From: DASXAI01 sp963728985
GTDB taxonomy: Bacteria > Actinomycetota > Acidimicrobiia > Acidimicrobiales > Ilumatobacteraceae
Reading direction: 5' to 3'
Assembly: GCA_963728985.1 (NCBI GenBank)
Contig: CAVSME010000008.1
Coordinates: forward strand, 370,428-434,427
DNA: 64,000 nucleotides
Part shown: positions 1 to 8,280 of the stretch, one piece after another
How positions within the stretch are numbered: the stretch's first letter is position 1
Layout: every line of letters begins with the position of its first letter
Notes under the pieces: generated by a model
Told to the model about the DNA's origin: nothing
Seen by the model: the letters and a program-made list of their open reading frames with translations, nothing else
Databases searched by the model: none
Position numbers and translations under genes: made by a program

Positions 1-256
1 GGCCGGTGAGCGAAAGCGCGGCGAACGGCACGACCTGGCGGCGCAGCGACGGCCGGCCGCGCCGCCGCCACACCCAACGGCGGTTCAGCTCGAACGAGGG
101 CACCATGCCGGCGAACGTGGCGATCACGTTGGCCACCGCCGGTGCCACCGTGCCCGTGGCCACAAGGGCGACGAGCACGGCGAGGCTGGTGGTGGTGGCG
201 ATCACCGAGACACCGCCGTAGCGCAGCAGCTGGCCGGCGCGAGCCCGCGCGCTCAC
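1..256 (-). CDS. GtrA-like membrane protein, N-terminal part
   Basis: The first 85 or so codons of a gene that runs off the left edge. It starts at a GTG whose last two bases are the first two of the TGA ending the glycosyltransferase gene (GTGA overlap), so the two are translationally coupled. The protein begins with a basic stretch and LLRYGGVSVIATTTSLAV, a first membrane helix, then a second hydrophobic segment followed by FELNRRWVWRR. The pattern of a short helix followed by a conserved N-R-x-W-V-W just after helix 2 is typical of the GtrA/DPMS membrane family, which helps move lipid-linked sugars across the membrane. Its position behind a GT39 enzyme fits. The C-terminal helices are outside the window. 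Confidence 0.75.
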   Translation of the reverse strand, partial: MSARARAGQLLRYGGVSVIATTTSLAVLVALVATGTVAPAVANVIATFAGMVPSFELNRRWVWRRRGRPSLRRQVVPFAALSLTG

Positions 257-2304
257 GACGCGCCCGCCGTGAGGGCGTAGACGGTCACGCCGCCCACGGT
301 CGTGGCCGTGAAGTTGGCCATCACCCAGCTGGCGATGGCGCTCGCCGTCGACGACCCGGCGCCACCTCCACCACCGCCACCACCGCCGCCTCCGGCGATG
401 AAGTAGTGGATCTGCCTCTCGCTCACGTACCGCTGGAACACGGCGAGGGTGGGCCACGGATCGCTGCCGTTGAAGCCGCCGATGGCCATGACCGGTTCCT
501 GCGAGGCGAGCTGGTAGCCGGCGGCGCTGTTCGAGCCGACGGTGGCGGCCACCCAGGTGTAGCCGTTGGCGCCGTCGGTCAGGAGGGCCGTCAGCTCCGC
601 GCTCGCGGTGCTGCCCTGCAGCAGGCCGCCGGCCCCGCCGCCAGTGGGAGCGCCGGTGGCACCGCCGGTCGTCGGCCGGGCGCCGGCCGCCCCACCGGGA
701 GCGCCGCCGCCACCGGCAGCCGCCGCCGCGGGACCGCCGCCGCCGAAGCCTCCGCCACCGCTGACGGCGGGACTGGCCGACGGGATGGCGCCGCCCTGGG
801 CCGACACCGCCGTGGCGATCGACGCCGCCGCCGGCGTCGCCAGGCCCGCCACCAGCGCGGCGGCCATCGCCACCGGCCCGAGGCGGCGGCGCACCGGGTG
901 CGGCAGGACGAGCGCCACGATGGCGACCGCGGCGGCGGCCAGCACCAGCGGGCGCAGCCACGGGTTCCATGCCGGTGACCGGCTGAGGAGGACCGAGGCC
1001 CACCAAGCGCTCAGGGCGATGGTGGCGACGATGGCGGCACGGGCCGGCCACTGGTGGCGGCGCCGCCACGCCGTCACCGCGCCGATGGCCACGACGGCAC
1101 CGATCGCCGGAGCGAGGGCCACGGTGTAGTAGGGGTGGATGATCCCCTGGCCGAGGCTGAACGTCGCGCCGGTGACGAGGAGCCAACCGCCCCACAGCAC
1201 GAGGGCGGCGCGGGTGCGATCGACCCGCGCCGCCCGCCACGTCAGGAGCAGGCCGGCAGCGAGCAGGCACAGTGCCGCCGGCAGCAGCCACGACGCCTGG
1301 CCGCCGAACTCGGTGTTGAACAGGCGCAGCCACCCGGTGGCGCCCCATCGGCCCGTCCCGTTGCCGGCGCCGCCCACACTGCCGGTCTCGTCGCCGGTCA
1401 GGCGGCCGAAGCCGTTGTAGCCGAAGATCAGGTTGAGCACGCTGTTGTCCTGCGAGCCGCCCACGTACGGCCGCCATGACGCCGGCACCAGCTCCACGAT
1501 GGCGACCCACCATCCCGCCGCCAGCACGAGGGCGGCGGTGGCGACGATCATCTGCCAGATGCGCCGGCGCAGACGGGTCGGCGCGGCGAGCACGTACACC
1601 AGCGCGAACGCCGGCACCACCAGCAGGGCCTGCAGCATCTTGGTGAGGAAGCCGAGGCCCACGAGGGCGAACGCCAGCGAGAGCCAGCGCGTCGACGCCG
1701 CCTCCAGCGCGCGTGTCACGCAGTAGGCGGCGACCACGAGGGCGAGGACCAGCAACGCGTCGGGGTTGTTGAAGCGGAACATCAACGTCGCCACCGGCGT
1801 GAGCGCCAGCACCGCCCCGGCGAGCAGACCGGCGCCGGCGCCGAACCATCGCCGGACGGTGGCGTACAGCACCCCGACCGACGCCACCCCCATCAGCGCC
1901 TCCGGCACGAGGATGCTCCAGGAGTTGAGGCCGAAGATCCGCACGGACAGGCCCATCACCCACAGCGCCGCCGGCGGCTTGTCGACGGTGATGAAGTTGG
2001 CGGCATCGCTGGAGCCGAAGAACAGCGCCTTCCAGCTCTGCGAGCCGGCCTGCGCCGCCGCCGAATAGAAGGTGTTGGCCCAGCCCGACGCGCCCAGGCC
2101 CCAGAGGTACAGCAGCGCGGTGCCGGCAAGGAGGCCCAGGACGGCGGGACGCACCCACGGCGCGTCGGCAGCCGGCCCGCGCACGGCGGCGCGGGCGATG
2201 CGACGCGCCCGCCCCGACCCGGGTGACGCGTCGGGTCGGGGCGGGGCGGATGGGGCGGCGGCCCTCGGCGGGGCGGTCGCCTCCTCGAGGACGGTGGGGG
2301 TCAT
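253..2304 (-). CDS. GT39-family polyprenyl-phosphate sugar transferase
   Basis: A 683-residue integral membrane glycosyltransferase of the ArnT/PMT-like GT39 type, expected to move a sugar from a polyprenyl-phosphate donor onto an envelope acceptor outside the membrane. After a Pro/Ala-rich cytoplasmic leader, helix 1 starts near residue 52. The first extracytoplasmic loop carries FFGSSDAANFITVDKPPAAL, whose Asp residues and following KPP are characteristic. About 11 to 12 further hydrophobic helices run to about residue 500. The last 180 residues are an extracellular Gly-rich tail with a run of about a dozen Gly near residue 645, as often seen in actinobacterial YkcB-like members. AGGAGG lies about 18 bases before the ATG, rather far. 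The gene is coupled to the GtrA-like gene downstream. Confidence 0.85.
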   Translation of the reverse strand: MTPTVLEEATAPPRAAAPSAPPRPDASPGSGRARRIARAAVRGPAADAPWVRPAVLGLLAGTALLYLWGLGASGWANTFYSAAAQAGSQSWKALFFGSSDAANFITVDKPPAALWVMGLSVRIFGLNSWSILVPEALMGVASVGVLYATVRRWFGAGAGLLAGAVLALTPVATLMFRFNNPDALLVLALVVAAYCVTRALEAASTRWLSLAFALVGLGFLTKMLQALLVVPAFALVYVLAAPTRLRRRIWQMIVATAALVLAAGWWVAIVELVPASWRPYVGGSQDNSVLNLIFGYNGFGRLTGDETGSVGGAGNGTGRWGATGWLRLFNTEFGGQASWLLPAALCLLAAGLLLTWRAARVDRTRAALVLWGGWLLVTGATFSLGQGIIHPYYTVALAPAIGAVVAIGAVTAWRRRHQWPARAAIVATIALSAWWASVLLSRSPAWNPWLRPLVLAAAAVAIVALVLPHPVRRRLGPVAMAAALVAGLATPAAASIATAVSAQGGAIPSASPAVSGGGGFGGGGPAAAAAGGGGAPGGAAGARPTTGGATGAPTGGGAGGLLQGSTASAELTALLTDGANGYTWVAATVGSNSAAGYQLASQEPVMAIGGFNGSDPWPTLAVFQRYVSERQIHYFIAGGGGGGGGGGGAGSSTASAIASWVMANFTATTVGGVTVYALTAGAS

Positions 2305-2388
2305 GGCCGCGATGGTCGGGGCCGGACCTCCTCCCGGCCTGGGAGCTCCTTTGGAGGATGCTCCGAGACCGGCGCCGAGCGCCGGCCG

Positions 2389-2721
2389 TCAGATGGCGAA
2401 GCCGTGGCGGAACCGGCGATCCGGGTCCAGGAGGGCGGGCGGTCCGCTCGCGGGTTCCGTGGCGGCGACGATGGCATCGATGGCGGCGTCGGGCAGTGCG
2501 TCGAACCACTCCGTCGTGCCCAGGAAGGGAAGCGGATCGACGGAGTCGTTGCTGATGCGATCGGCCTCGGAGAACGGCATCGGTCCGAACATGTCGATGG
2601 CCGGCGCGCGCCAGGACCGCCACTCGTCGATCAGCGCGGCACCAGCGGCGAGCTCTCCGGTGTCCTTGGCGTCGTCTCGATGCCGGCTTGAAGCCGTTAG
2701 CCTCCGGTTCCTGCTGTCCAT
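2389..2721 (-). pseudogene. Remnant of an FAD-linked (berberine-bridge-like) oxidase
   Basis: The reading frame contains about 75 residues that look like the interior of an FAD-binding oxidoreductase of the berberine-bridge type: ALIDEWRSWRAPAIDMFGPM, then a P-L-P-F and D-A-A-I-D-A-I-V segment. A complete enzyme has about 450 residues with an N-terminal FAD-binding domain; none of that is present. The similarity appears to begin near residue 28 and to be lost in the last ten residues before the stop. The gene on the other strand begins at the upstream edge. I read this as a decayed fragment, perhaps left by a deletion. The family assignment is from pattern memory and is moderate. Confidence 0.45.
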
Positions 2722-3607
2722 GCCGAGCGCTGATCGCGCCCACGCCGCAGAGACGGCCGATGGTCGGGTCCGGGCCGTGGCCGACAGCCCGGCGGCCCGC
2801 TTGCACCTCGCCGCCGAGTTCTACGGCTCGTCGCGCCGGCGGGCCCCCTACGGACGGGCCGAGCTGAGCTTCCTGCGCTGGGAGATCGCCCGCGGCGTGC
2901 TGAACGCGACCACCTCGAGCGGGCCCGGGAGCCCGTGGTGGCGGGGCGTGAACGACCGCCTCCTGCGGGACAAGATCGAAGCCGACCTCCTGGCCACCGG
3001 TGCCCCCGGCCGCCCGACCTCGCGCAGCGTGGAGCTGTGGAGCGAATTCATCGCCTCGCCGTCACCGCTGGCGTGGTATCGGGCCCACAACGCCAGCATC
3101 ACGGCCGGCTACCTCGACCACGAGGAGCAGGCGCGGCGCGAGCTGCCGGCCGAGCGCTTCGTGATGAACGTGGCGCTGGCCCGGGTGCTGTTCACCCACG
3201 CCATGCTCGTCCGCCCCCGGCTGGCCCTCGGCCGTCTCGCCGCCGCTGGGCCCCGGCTGGCCGACCCGCGACGCGGGGCCGTCGACCTGTTCCTCGACCT
3301 CCGGCGCGCCTTCCCCGAGCACTACCCCCTCACCGGCATCACGGTCGGCGAGCTCGTCGCCCGCGAGGGACGGCTCCCCCGCGCCATCGACTACGGCGTG
3401 ATCCTGCCTCGGATCGGCGCCGTCTACGCACTGGCCCAGGACGTGCTCGAGCAGCCGGGCATCGCTGCCCTGCTCGAGGACGGGGCCCCGTGCTACGCGC
3501 TGGCGGATCGCCACGGCGGATGGTCGGTCACGAGCCCCTCCGTGCTGCCCCGGCTCGCCGCGCTCGTGTCATCTACGAGATCGGCCATTGGTGACCTGAG
3601 TCACTAG
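2720..3607 (+). CDS. Conserved hypothetical protein (295 aa)
   Basis: Soluble, Arg/Ala/Leu-rich, probably mostly helical, without a signal peptide or membrane segment. Motifs that look conserved rather than random are FYGSSRRRAPYGRAELSFLRWE, GSPWWRGVNDRLLRDKIEA, AWYRAHNASITAGYL and ERFVMNVALARVLFTHAML. I associate this set with an uncharacterised family seen widely in Actinobacteria, but I know no function. The frame stays open further upstream; the ATG at 2720 was chosen because the upstream part is low-complexity and antisense to the glycosyltransferase gene. No clear ribosome binding site precedes it. It ends one base before the convergent regulator gene. Confidence 0.7.
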   Translation: MPSADRAHAAETADGRVRAVADSPAARLHLAAEFYGSSRRRAPYGRAELSFLRWEIARGVLNATTSSGPGSPWWRGVNDRLLRDKIEADLLATGAPGRPTSRSVELWSEFIASPSPLAWYRAHNASITAGYLDHEEQARRELPAERFVMNVALARVLFTHAMLVRPRLALGRLAAAGPRLADPRRGAVDLFLDLRRAFPEHYPLTGITVGELVAREGRLPRAIDYGVILPRIGAVYALAQDVLEQPGIAALLEDGAPCYALADRHGGWSVTSPSVLPRLAALVSSTRSAIGDLSH

Positions 3608-3608
3608 C

Positions 3609-4361
3609 TCAGCTGTACATCAGCGAGCCGGGCGTGGTCAGCAGCTCACCTGTCTCCAGCCACGTCTTCAGCCCGGACAGGATCATCGGCCAGCCGCCGT
3701 ACAGCTGGTCGTTGGCGCCGTCCCGCAGCTGGTCGTGGGTCACGGTCAGGCGGCAGGAATCGCCCACCGGCTCGATCTCCCAGGTGACCCGCGTGGGCCC
3801 CTCGTCCTTCACCTCGTCGCTCCACAGCGCCACCATGGTCTGGACGAGCCGCCGAGGTGGATCGACCTCCAGGTTCTCGCCCTCGCCCAAGAGGCTCGTC
3901 GCCCCCGGGTGGAACATCTCGAAGCGCGAGCCCGGCGTCCAATCCGAGCGCAGGCGGGCGCCGAAGTTGTACTTGCTGCGGATGTCCGGATCGGTGATGG
4001 CTTCCCACAGCCGCTCCGGCGTCGTGCGGATGTAGATCTCGAAGACCTTCTCCATGGTGCTCTCCAGTTCGTGCTTGAGGCCGCTGAGGGCAGCGGCCCA
4101 CGGCTCGGCGTACTTGCTGATCCATCGGTCGTGGACGAGGCGGATCGGGACCGGGTTGAGGAAGTGGAGCTTCTCCCGCCCCCGCCGCTTGGTGACCACC
4201 AGCCCCGCGTCTTCGAGCTGCTTCAGGTGCTTCATCACCCCGAAGCGGGTCATCGAGAAGCGCTCCTCGAGCGCGTTCAGCGTCTGCCCGTCCTCGCGAA
4301 ACAGCTCGTCGAGCAGGCGCCGCCGGGTCGGGTCGGCGAGGGCTCGGAAGACGGCGTCCAC
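3609..4361 (-). CDS. ArsR-type regulator fused to an AHSA1/START-like domain
   Basis: A two-domain protein of about 250 residues. Residues 1-90 are a winged-helix ArsR domain (DAVFRALADPTRRRLLDELF, then the recognition helix region FSMTRFGVMKHLKQLEDAGL and wing TKRRGREKLHF). Residues about 103-235 form an SRPBCC/AHSA1 domain (VFEIYIRTTPERLWEAITDP and a G-W-P-M-I-L-S-G-L near the end). Such fusions are known in Actinobacteria; the START-like cavity is presumed to bind a small hydrophobic ligand. The frame is open to an ATG at 4397, but family starts align with the GTG at 4361, which places a perfect inverted repeat just upstream as a likely autoregulatory operator. It follows the ABC exporter genes on the same strand. 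Confidence 0.82.
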   Translation of the reverse strand: MDAVFRALADPTRRRLLDELFREDGQTLNALEERFSMTRFGVMKHLKQLEDAGLVVTKRRGREKLHFLNPVPIRLVHDRWISKYAEPWAAALSGLKHELESTMEKVFEIYIRTTPERLWEAITDPDIRSKYNFGARLRSDWTPGSRFEMFHPGATSLLGEGENLEVDPPRRLVQTMVALWSDEVKDEGPTRVTWEIEPVGDSCRLTVTHDQLRDGANDQLYGGWPMILSGLKTWLETGELLTTPGSLMYS

Positions 4362-4372
4362 CGGTCCAACAT

Positions 4373-4392
4373 ATGTGACCCTTTGGTCACAT
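4373..4392. promoter_or_regulatory. Inverted-repeat operator upstream of the ArsR-fusion gene
   Basis: ATGTGACC and GGTCACAT form a perfect 8-base inverted repeat separated by CTTT. It lies 11 bases upstream of the preferred GTG start and between the exporter permease stop and the regulator. Size, symmetry and position fit an ArsR-family dimer site and suggest autorepression. The half-sites resemble CRP half-sites (TGTGA/TCACA), but the spacing is 8 rather than 6. Confidence 0.6.
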
Positions 4393-4407
4393 GTCAACGC
4401 TTCGGTG

Positions 4408-5268
4408 TCATTGGACGGAGCTGCGGGCCAGGCTGCGCAGGGCCAGGACCGTGGCGCCGACGGCGAACACCGCGACGACCCCGAGGCTGAGCCCGGCCAT
4501 GGCTGTCACGTTGGACATGCCCCAGATGCCGCGCAGCCCGTCGCCGTCGGGGTCGACGAGCCCGTAGCGCATCAGGGCCAGGGCGTGGGTGAGCGGCAGG
4601 ATCTTGGCGAAGGCGGCCAGCCCGGCGGGTAGGGCGCTGATCGGGAAGAGGCTGCCGGCGAAGAACCAGGGCACGATGGCGACCGCCGGGAGGGCGGCGA
4701 TGTACTCCTCGTGCGACGGGACGCCGTTGGCGAGTGCTTCGGCGATCCCGTACATGGCGAGGGCGAAGACGACGGCCGTCGCGCCGAACCACACCGCTCC
4801 CCTCGCCGTCACGTCGAAGTCGGCACCGCGCAGCGATGCGGCAACGAGGAGGACAGCCACCTGCAGCAGGCTGATCACCAGCGCGACGGCGGCGTTGGCC
4901 ACCACCAGGAGCGAGCGCGGGACGGGTGCGGCGAGGAGGTCGCGCCGGGCTCCGGTCTGGCGGTCGACGATCACGCCCGTGCCCGCGGAGAGGCAACTCA
5001 AGGGGACCAGCAGCCCGATGGTGGCGACGGCGACGTAGCTCATGTAGTCGATGCCGCCGGGGTCGCTGGCCATGTCGGCCAGGGCGGGCGCGATGACCAG
5101 CGCGAACAGCACCGGCGTGAGCAAGGGGATCACGATCTCGCGCGGCGTGCCCGCACTCAACGTGAACCGTCGACGGGCCAGGACGGCGAACGCACTGAAG
5201 CGGTGCCGCGACGGTGTGGCCGCTTCGACGCGGGGGTGATTGATGGCAGGAAGGGTGGTGACGGCCAT
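4408..5268 (-). CDS. ABC-2 type transporter permease
   Basis: A 286-residue membrane protein with six predicted helices and the ABC-2 permease layout: cytoplasmic N-terminus, helix 1 at IVIPLLTPVLFALVIAPALA, a loop, then paired helices, with the hallmark FFAGSLFPISALPAGL before the last helices and LPLTHALALMRYGL, both typical of drug and polyketide exporters (DrrB-like). It acts in the inner membrane with the ATPase encoded 27 bases upstream. AGGAG precedes the ATG at good spacing. It is in the same run as the ATPase and is probably driven by the sigma-type promoter at 6271-6297. Substrate unknown. Confidence 0.85.
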   Translation of the reverse strand: MAVTTLPAINHPRVEAATPSRHRFSAFAVLARRRFTLSAGTPREIVIPLLTPVLFALVIAPALADMASDPGGIDYMSYVAVATIGLLVPLSCLSAGTGVIVDRQTGARRDLLAAPVPRSLLVVANAAVALVISLLQVAVLLVAASLRGADFDVTARGAVWFGATAVVFALAMYGIAEALANGVPSHEEYIAALPAVAIVPWFFAGSLFPISALPAGLAAFAKILPLTHALALMRYGLVDPDGDGLRGIWGMSNVTAMAGLSLGVVAVFAVGATVLALRSLARSSVQ

Positions 5269-5295
5269 TGAGGTGCTCCTGTTCGTACGGACGGA

Positions 5296-6261
5296 TCAGG
5301 CGGCGAGGCGATCGCCGGTCAGCTGCAGGTAGACGTCGTCGAGCGTGGGCGGCCGGGTGGTGAGACTGCCGATGTCCAACCCCAGCCCGCTCACCACGGT
5401 GACGGCCTCCCCGCCGGTGAGGTCGTGGAGGGGGATCGTCACGGTGGAACCGATGGTGAAGGCGTCGCTGCCCGCCACCTGATGCGACCGCAGCGTGGCG
5501 AGGGCCCCGGCGGGATCGCCATGGACCCGGAGGTCGAGCACCTCGCGGCCGAGACCGGCGAGCAACGCGCCGGGCGCACCCGATCCCACGATCCGCCCGC
5601 CGTGCATGATGGCGACGCGGTCACACAGCCGGTCGGCTTCGTCGAGGTAGTGGGTCGTCAGCAGGATGGTCGTACCGGCGTCGGCCCGCAACGTCGCCAA
5701 GAGGTCGATGAGCTCGTGGCGGATCAGGGGATCGAGACCGACGGTCGGCTCGTCGAGGAAGAGGACGCGTGGCTCGGAGAGCAAGGCCCGGGCGATCTCC
5801 AATCGCCGCCGCTGGCCACCGCTGTAGGTACCGACGGCGCGGTCGATCACGCCCTCCAGTCCGACGGCGCGTACGGTCTCGTTGATCCGATGGGCGACGC
5901 GCCGGCGATCGACGCCCCACAGCCGGGCATGGATCTCACAGTTGCGTCGCCCTGTGAGGGAACGATCCACCACCGGATCCTGGAAGACCACCGCGCTCAG
6001 GGCACGCGCCGCGACGGGTTCGGCGACGACGTCGATGCCGGCGATCCGCATCGATCCAGCGGTCGGTCGGATCGACGTCGTGAGCATGCCGATGGTGGTC
6101 GACTTGCCGGCTCCGTTGGGGCCGAGGAGGCCGAACACCTCCCCCGCGGCGACCCGCAGGTCCAGCCCGACGACGGCGGGCACGCCCCCGTGATACGTCT
6201 TCGCCAGGCCCTCGACCTCGATGGCGGGAACACCGGGCCTCGCTGCTTCGTGTTGGTTCAT
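5296..6261 (-). CDS. ABC transporter ATP-binding protein (DrrA-like)
   Basis: A 321-residue ABC ATPase. Walker A is GPNGAGKST, the signature is YSGGQRRRLEIARALL, Walker B is VLFLDEPTVGLDP and the switch His is in TTHYLDEADRLCDR. The C-terminal 80 residues form the extra domain usual in DrrA-type exporters of antibiotics, lipids or glycolipids. The start is the ATG at 6261 (MNQHEAARPGVPAIEVEGLA), because the frame upstream crosses the promoter region and is not protein-like. It pairs with the ABC-2 permease immediately downstream. A TGTCACA-N16-CGTC promoter sits just upstream, so control by the adjacent ECF sigma factor is likely. Confidence 0.9.
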   Translation of the reverse strand: MNQHEAARPGVPAIEVEGLAKTYHGGVPAVVGLDLRVAAGEVFGLLGPNGAGKSTTIGMLTTSIRPTAGSMRIAGIDVVAEPVAARALSAVVFQDPVVDRSLTGRRNCEIHARLWGVDRRRVAHRINETVRAVGLEGVIDRAVGTYSGGQRRRLEIARALLSEPRVLFLDEPTVGLDPLIRHELIDLLATLRADAGTTILLTTHYLDEADRLCDRVAIMHGGRIVGSGAPGALLAGLGREVLDLRVHGDPAGALATLRSHQVAGSDAFTIGSTVTIPLHDLTGGEAVTVVSGLGLDIGSLTTRPPTLDDVYLQLTGDRLAA

Positions 6262-6270
6262 GACTCCGAG

Positions 6271-6297
6271 GACGGCGGCCGCGGCGGCGGTGTGACA
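6271..6297 (-). promoter_or_regulatory. ECF41-type promoter for the ABC exporter genes
   Basis: On the minus strand TGTCACA (6297-6291) is followed after exactly 16 bases by CGTC (6274-6271). As I recall it, this is the promoter motif described for ECF41 sigma factors (minus 35 TGTCACA, minus 10 CGTC). It lies 10 to 36 bases upstream of the ATPase start codon. The minus 35 elements of this promoter and its divergent twin form the inverted repeat GTGTGACA/TGTCACAC. Confidence 0.7.
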
Positions 6298-6309
6298 CGG
6301 CGTCTCCGA

Positions 6310-6336
6310 TGTCACACGCCGCCGGCGGCGGACGTC
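6310..6336 (+). promoter_or_regulatory. ECF41-type promoter for the sigma factor gene
   Basis: TGTCACA (6310-6316), 16 bases, then CGTC (6333-6336), the mirror image of the promoter on the other strand. It points at the sigma gene, implying autoregulation and a leader of about 130 bases before the preferred start at 6476. Confidence 0.7.
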
Positions 6337-6475
6337 CTCTGTGGTTAACACGGTGCTGAAGTGCGGCCCTCCGTGGTCAGCCGTCCCCCTCGCCACCCAG
6401 GTCAGAGGGCCGGCGCATACCACCGATCCGGGTACTTCAGCACACTGTCAGGTAGTCGTCGCCGATCGGAGTCCG

Positions 6476-7345
6476 ATGGATCACCCTCCCACCGCCGCCG
6501 ATGACCGGATCGCCGAGGTGTGGCGAACCGAGCACCGGCACCTCCTCGACATCGCGTTTCGCATGCTCGGCGATCTCCGTGAGGCGGAGGACGCGGTGCA
6601 GGAGGCGTTCATCCGCCTGGTGCGGTCGGGCGTCGACGGCGTCGACGACCCGAGGGGGTGGCTCACGGTGGTCGTGGGTCGCGTGTGCATCGACATGATG
6701 CGATCGGCCCGGGTCCGGCCGCCGGCGGCGACCGACGCCGGGTCCACCGAAGTCACCGCGATGGGCCCCGACCCCGCCGACCGCGTCACACTGGACGATG
6801 CCGTGCGCCACGCGCTGCTCGTCGTGCTGGAACGGCTGACACCGGCCGAACGGACGGCGTTCGTGCTCCATGACGTCTTCCAGCTCGACTTCGAGACCGT
6901 CGGCTCGATCGTCGGCCGCTCGGCGGCGGCGTCACGGCAGCTTGCCAGTCGCGCCCGCCGTCACATCAGCGATCAGGCCGGGCGGGGCTGGGCGCCCATC
7001 GAACCCGCCGAGCATCGGCGGGTGACGGAGACGTTCATCGCGGCCTGCGCCGGTGGTGACCTCAACGGGCTCATCGCGCTGCTCGACCCCGAGGTCGAGG
7101 GCGACGGCACGCCCGGCGGATGGGTACCGGCGTTCAAGCCGATCGTCGGCGCCGACCGCGTGGCACCCAACCTCCTGCGCCTGTTCGGACCGGCGTCCGG
7201 CTTCACCCTGGTGTCGGCCCGGCTCCGCGACCAGCCCGCGGTCATCGCATCGCGCCAGCAGCAGGTGGCGGCGGTGCTGCTGTTCGAGCTGCACGGCGAC
7301 CGCATCCACCACATCCACGCCGTCGGCGACCCGGCGGCGCTCTGA
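6476..7345 (+). CDS. ECF sigma factor with C-terminal SnoaL-like domain (ECF41/SigJ-like)
   Basis: A 289-residue protein. Region 2 spans about residues 10-80 (HLLDIAFRMLGDLREAEDAV, then DPRGWLTVVVGRVCIDMMRS). Region 4 spans about 106-165 (LTPAERTAFVLHDVFQLDFE and VGRSAAASRQLASRARR). Residues 175-289 form a SnoaL-like extension, which in ECF41 sigma factors replaces an anti-sigma factor and tunes activity. The extension carries VEGDGTPGGW where members have a D-G-G-G motif, and ends in HAVGDPAAL where many have N-P-D-K-L. Start ATG at 6476, after GATCGGAG. Its own promoter and the exporter promoter share its recognition motif. ECF41 genes usually sit beside an oxidoreductase-type target; here the shared target is an ABC exporter. 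Confidence 0.88.
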   Translation: MDHPPTAADDRIAEVWRTEHRHLLDIAFRMLGDLREAEDAVQEAFIRLVRSGVDGVDDPRGWLTVVVGRVCIDMMRSARVRPPAATDAGSTEVTAMGPDPADRVTLDDAVRHALLVVLERLTPAERTAFVLHDVFQLDFETVGSIVGRSAAASRQLASRARRHISDQAGRGWAPIEPAEHRRVTETFIAACAGGDLNGLIALLDPEVEGDGTPGGWVPAFKPIVGADRVAPNLLRLFGPASGFTLVSARLRDQPAVIASRQQQVAAVLLFELHGDRIHHIHAVGDPAAL

Positions 7346-7391
7346 CCGGTCGCGGGTGGGCGGACCTGCCCGACAGCGCGAGGATGGGGCG

Positions 7392-8280
7392 GTGACCGTG
7401 ACCGCTACCACCACGCAGCTCGACGTGCGCCCGCTGTCGGGTGTCATCGGCGCCGAGATCCGCGGCGCCGACCTCAAGCAGGCCGTGCCCGACGAGACGA
7501 TCGCGGAGATCCGCCGCCTCCTCCTGCAGTACAAGGTGGTCTTCTTCCCCCAACAGCACCTGACGGCCGACGAGCACCGCGCCTTCGCACGGCGCTTCGG
7601 TGAGCTGACATCGGCCCATCCGGTGATCCCCGGGATCAAGGACTACCCGGAGGTCTTCGAGATCGACTACACGAAGACGCGCAAGGTGTACGCCACCTAC
7701 GGCGACCTCAGCCGGCGCGACGCCCAGGGCGTGTACTGGCACACCGACGTCACCTTCGTGAAGCGCCCACCGCTCGGCTCGATCCTCAACGCGGTGGTGA
7801 TCCCGCCCGCCGGCGGCGACACGCTCTTCTCCAACCAGGCAGCGGCCTACGAGTCGCTGAGCGCGCCCATGCGAGCCTTCCTCGACGGTCTGACCGCCGT
7901 CCACGACGGCAAGGCCCAGTTCGGTGATCTCCTGGCCCGGCGGGGCGAGGGCGAGTGGGACGGCGAGGTGTTCGACCGCCTCGAACCGGTCGAGCACCCG
8001 GTGATCCGCACCCATCCCGAGACGGGCGAGCGCACCGTGTTCGTGAACCCCGGTTTCACCAGCTACATCAAGGACCTCGCCCACGACGAGAGCGCCACGC
8101 TGCTCACGTTCCTCTACGCCCACTGCACCAAGCCCGAGCACACGGTGCGCTACCACTGGACGGCCGGCGATCTCGCCTTCTGGGACAACCGCGCCACCCA
8201 GCACGCCGTCGTCGGGGACTACGGCACCCAGCACCGGGTCATCCGAGCGCGTCACCCTCCGAGGCGACGTACCCGTCTGA
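7392..8280 (+). CDS. TauD/TfdA-like Fe(II)/2-oxoglutarate dioxygenase, frameshifted near the end
   Basis: About 295 residues of a non-heme iron, 2-oxoglutarate-dependent dioxygenase. The facial triad is visible as His and Asp of YWHTDVTF and the distal His of NRATQHAVVGDY; the Arg of HRV would bind 2-oxoglutarate. Start GTG at 7392 (VTVTATTTQLDVRPL). After HRVI the frame leaves the family pattern. If base 8244 (a C) is skipped, it continues as ERVTLRGDVPV and stops at 8278-8280, the expected end. In the unshifted frame it would run about 90 residues into the next gene. Either an indel error or a recent lesion that alters only the last dozen residues. Substrate unknown. It lies 46 bases after the sigma gene and may be co-transcribed. 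Confidence 0.82.

Noticed and set aside
360..400. CCG/CCA-rich tract as a possible microsatellite
   Set aside because: It encodes the Gly run in the C-terminal tail of the GT39 enzyme, a known feature of that protein type.
4373..6317. TGTGA/TCACA inverted repeats as CRP (cAMP receptor) sites, tempting because two cyclases are in the window
   Set aside because: The spacers are 8 and 16 bases, not 6. The first fits an ArsR operator; the second is fully explained by two divergent ECF promoters.
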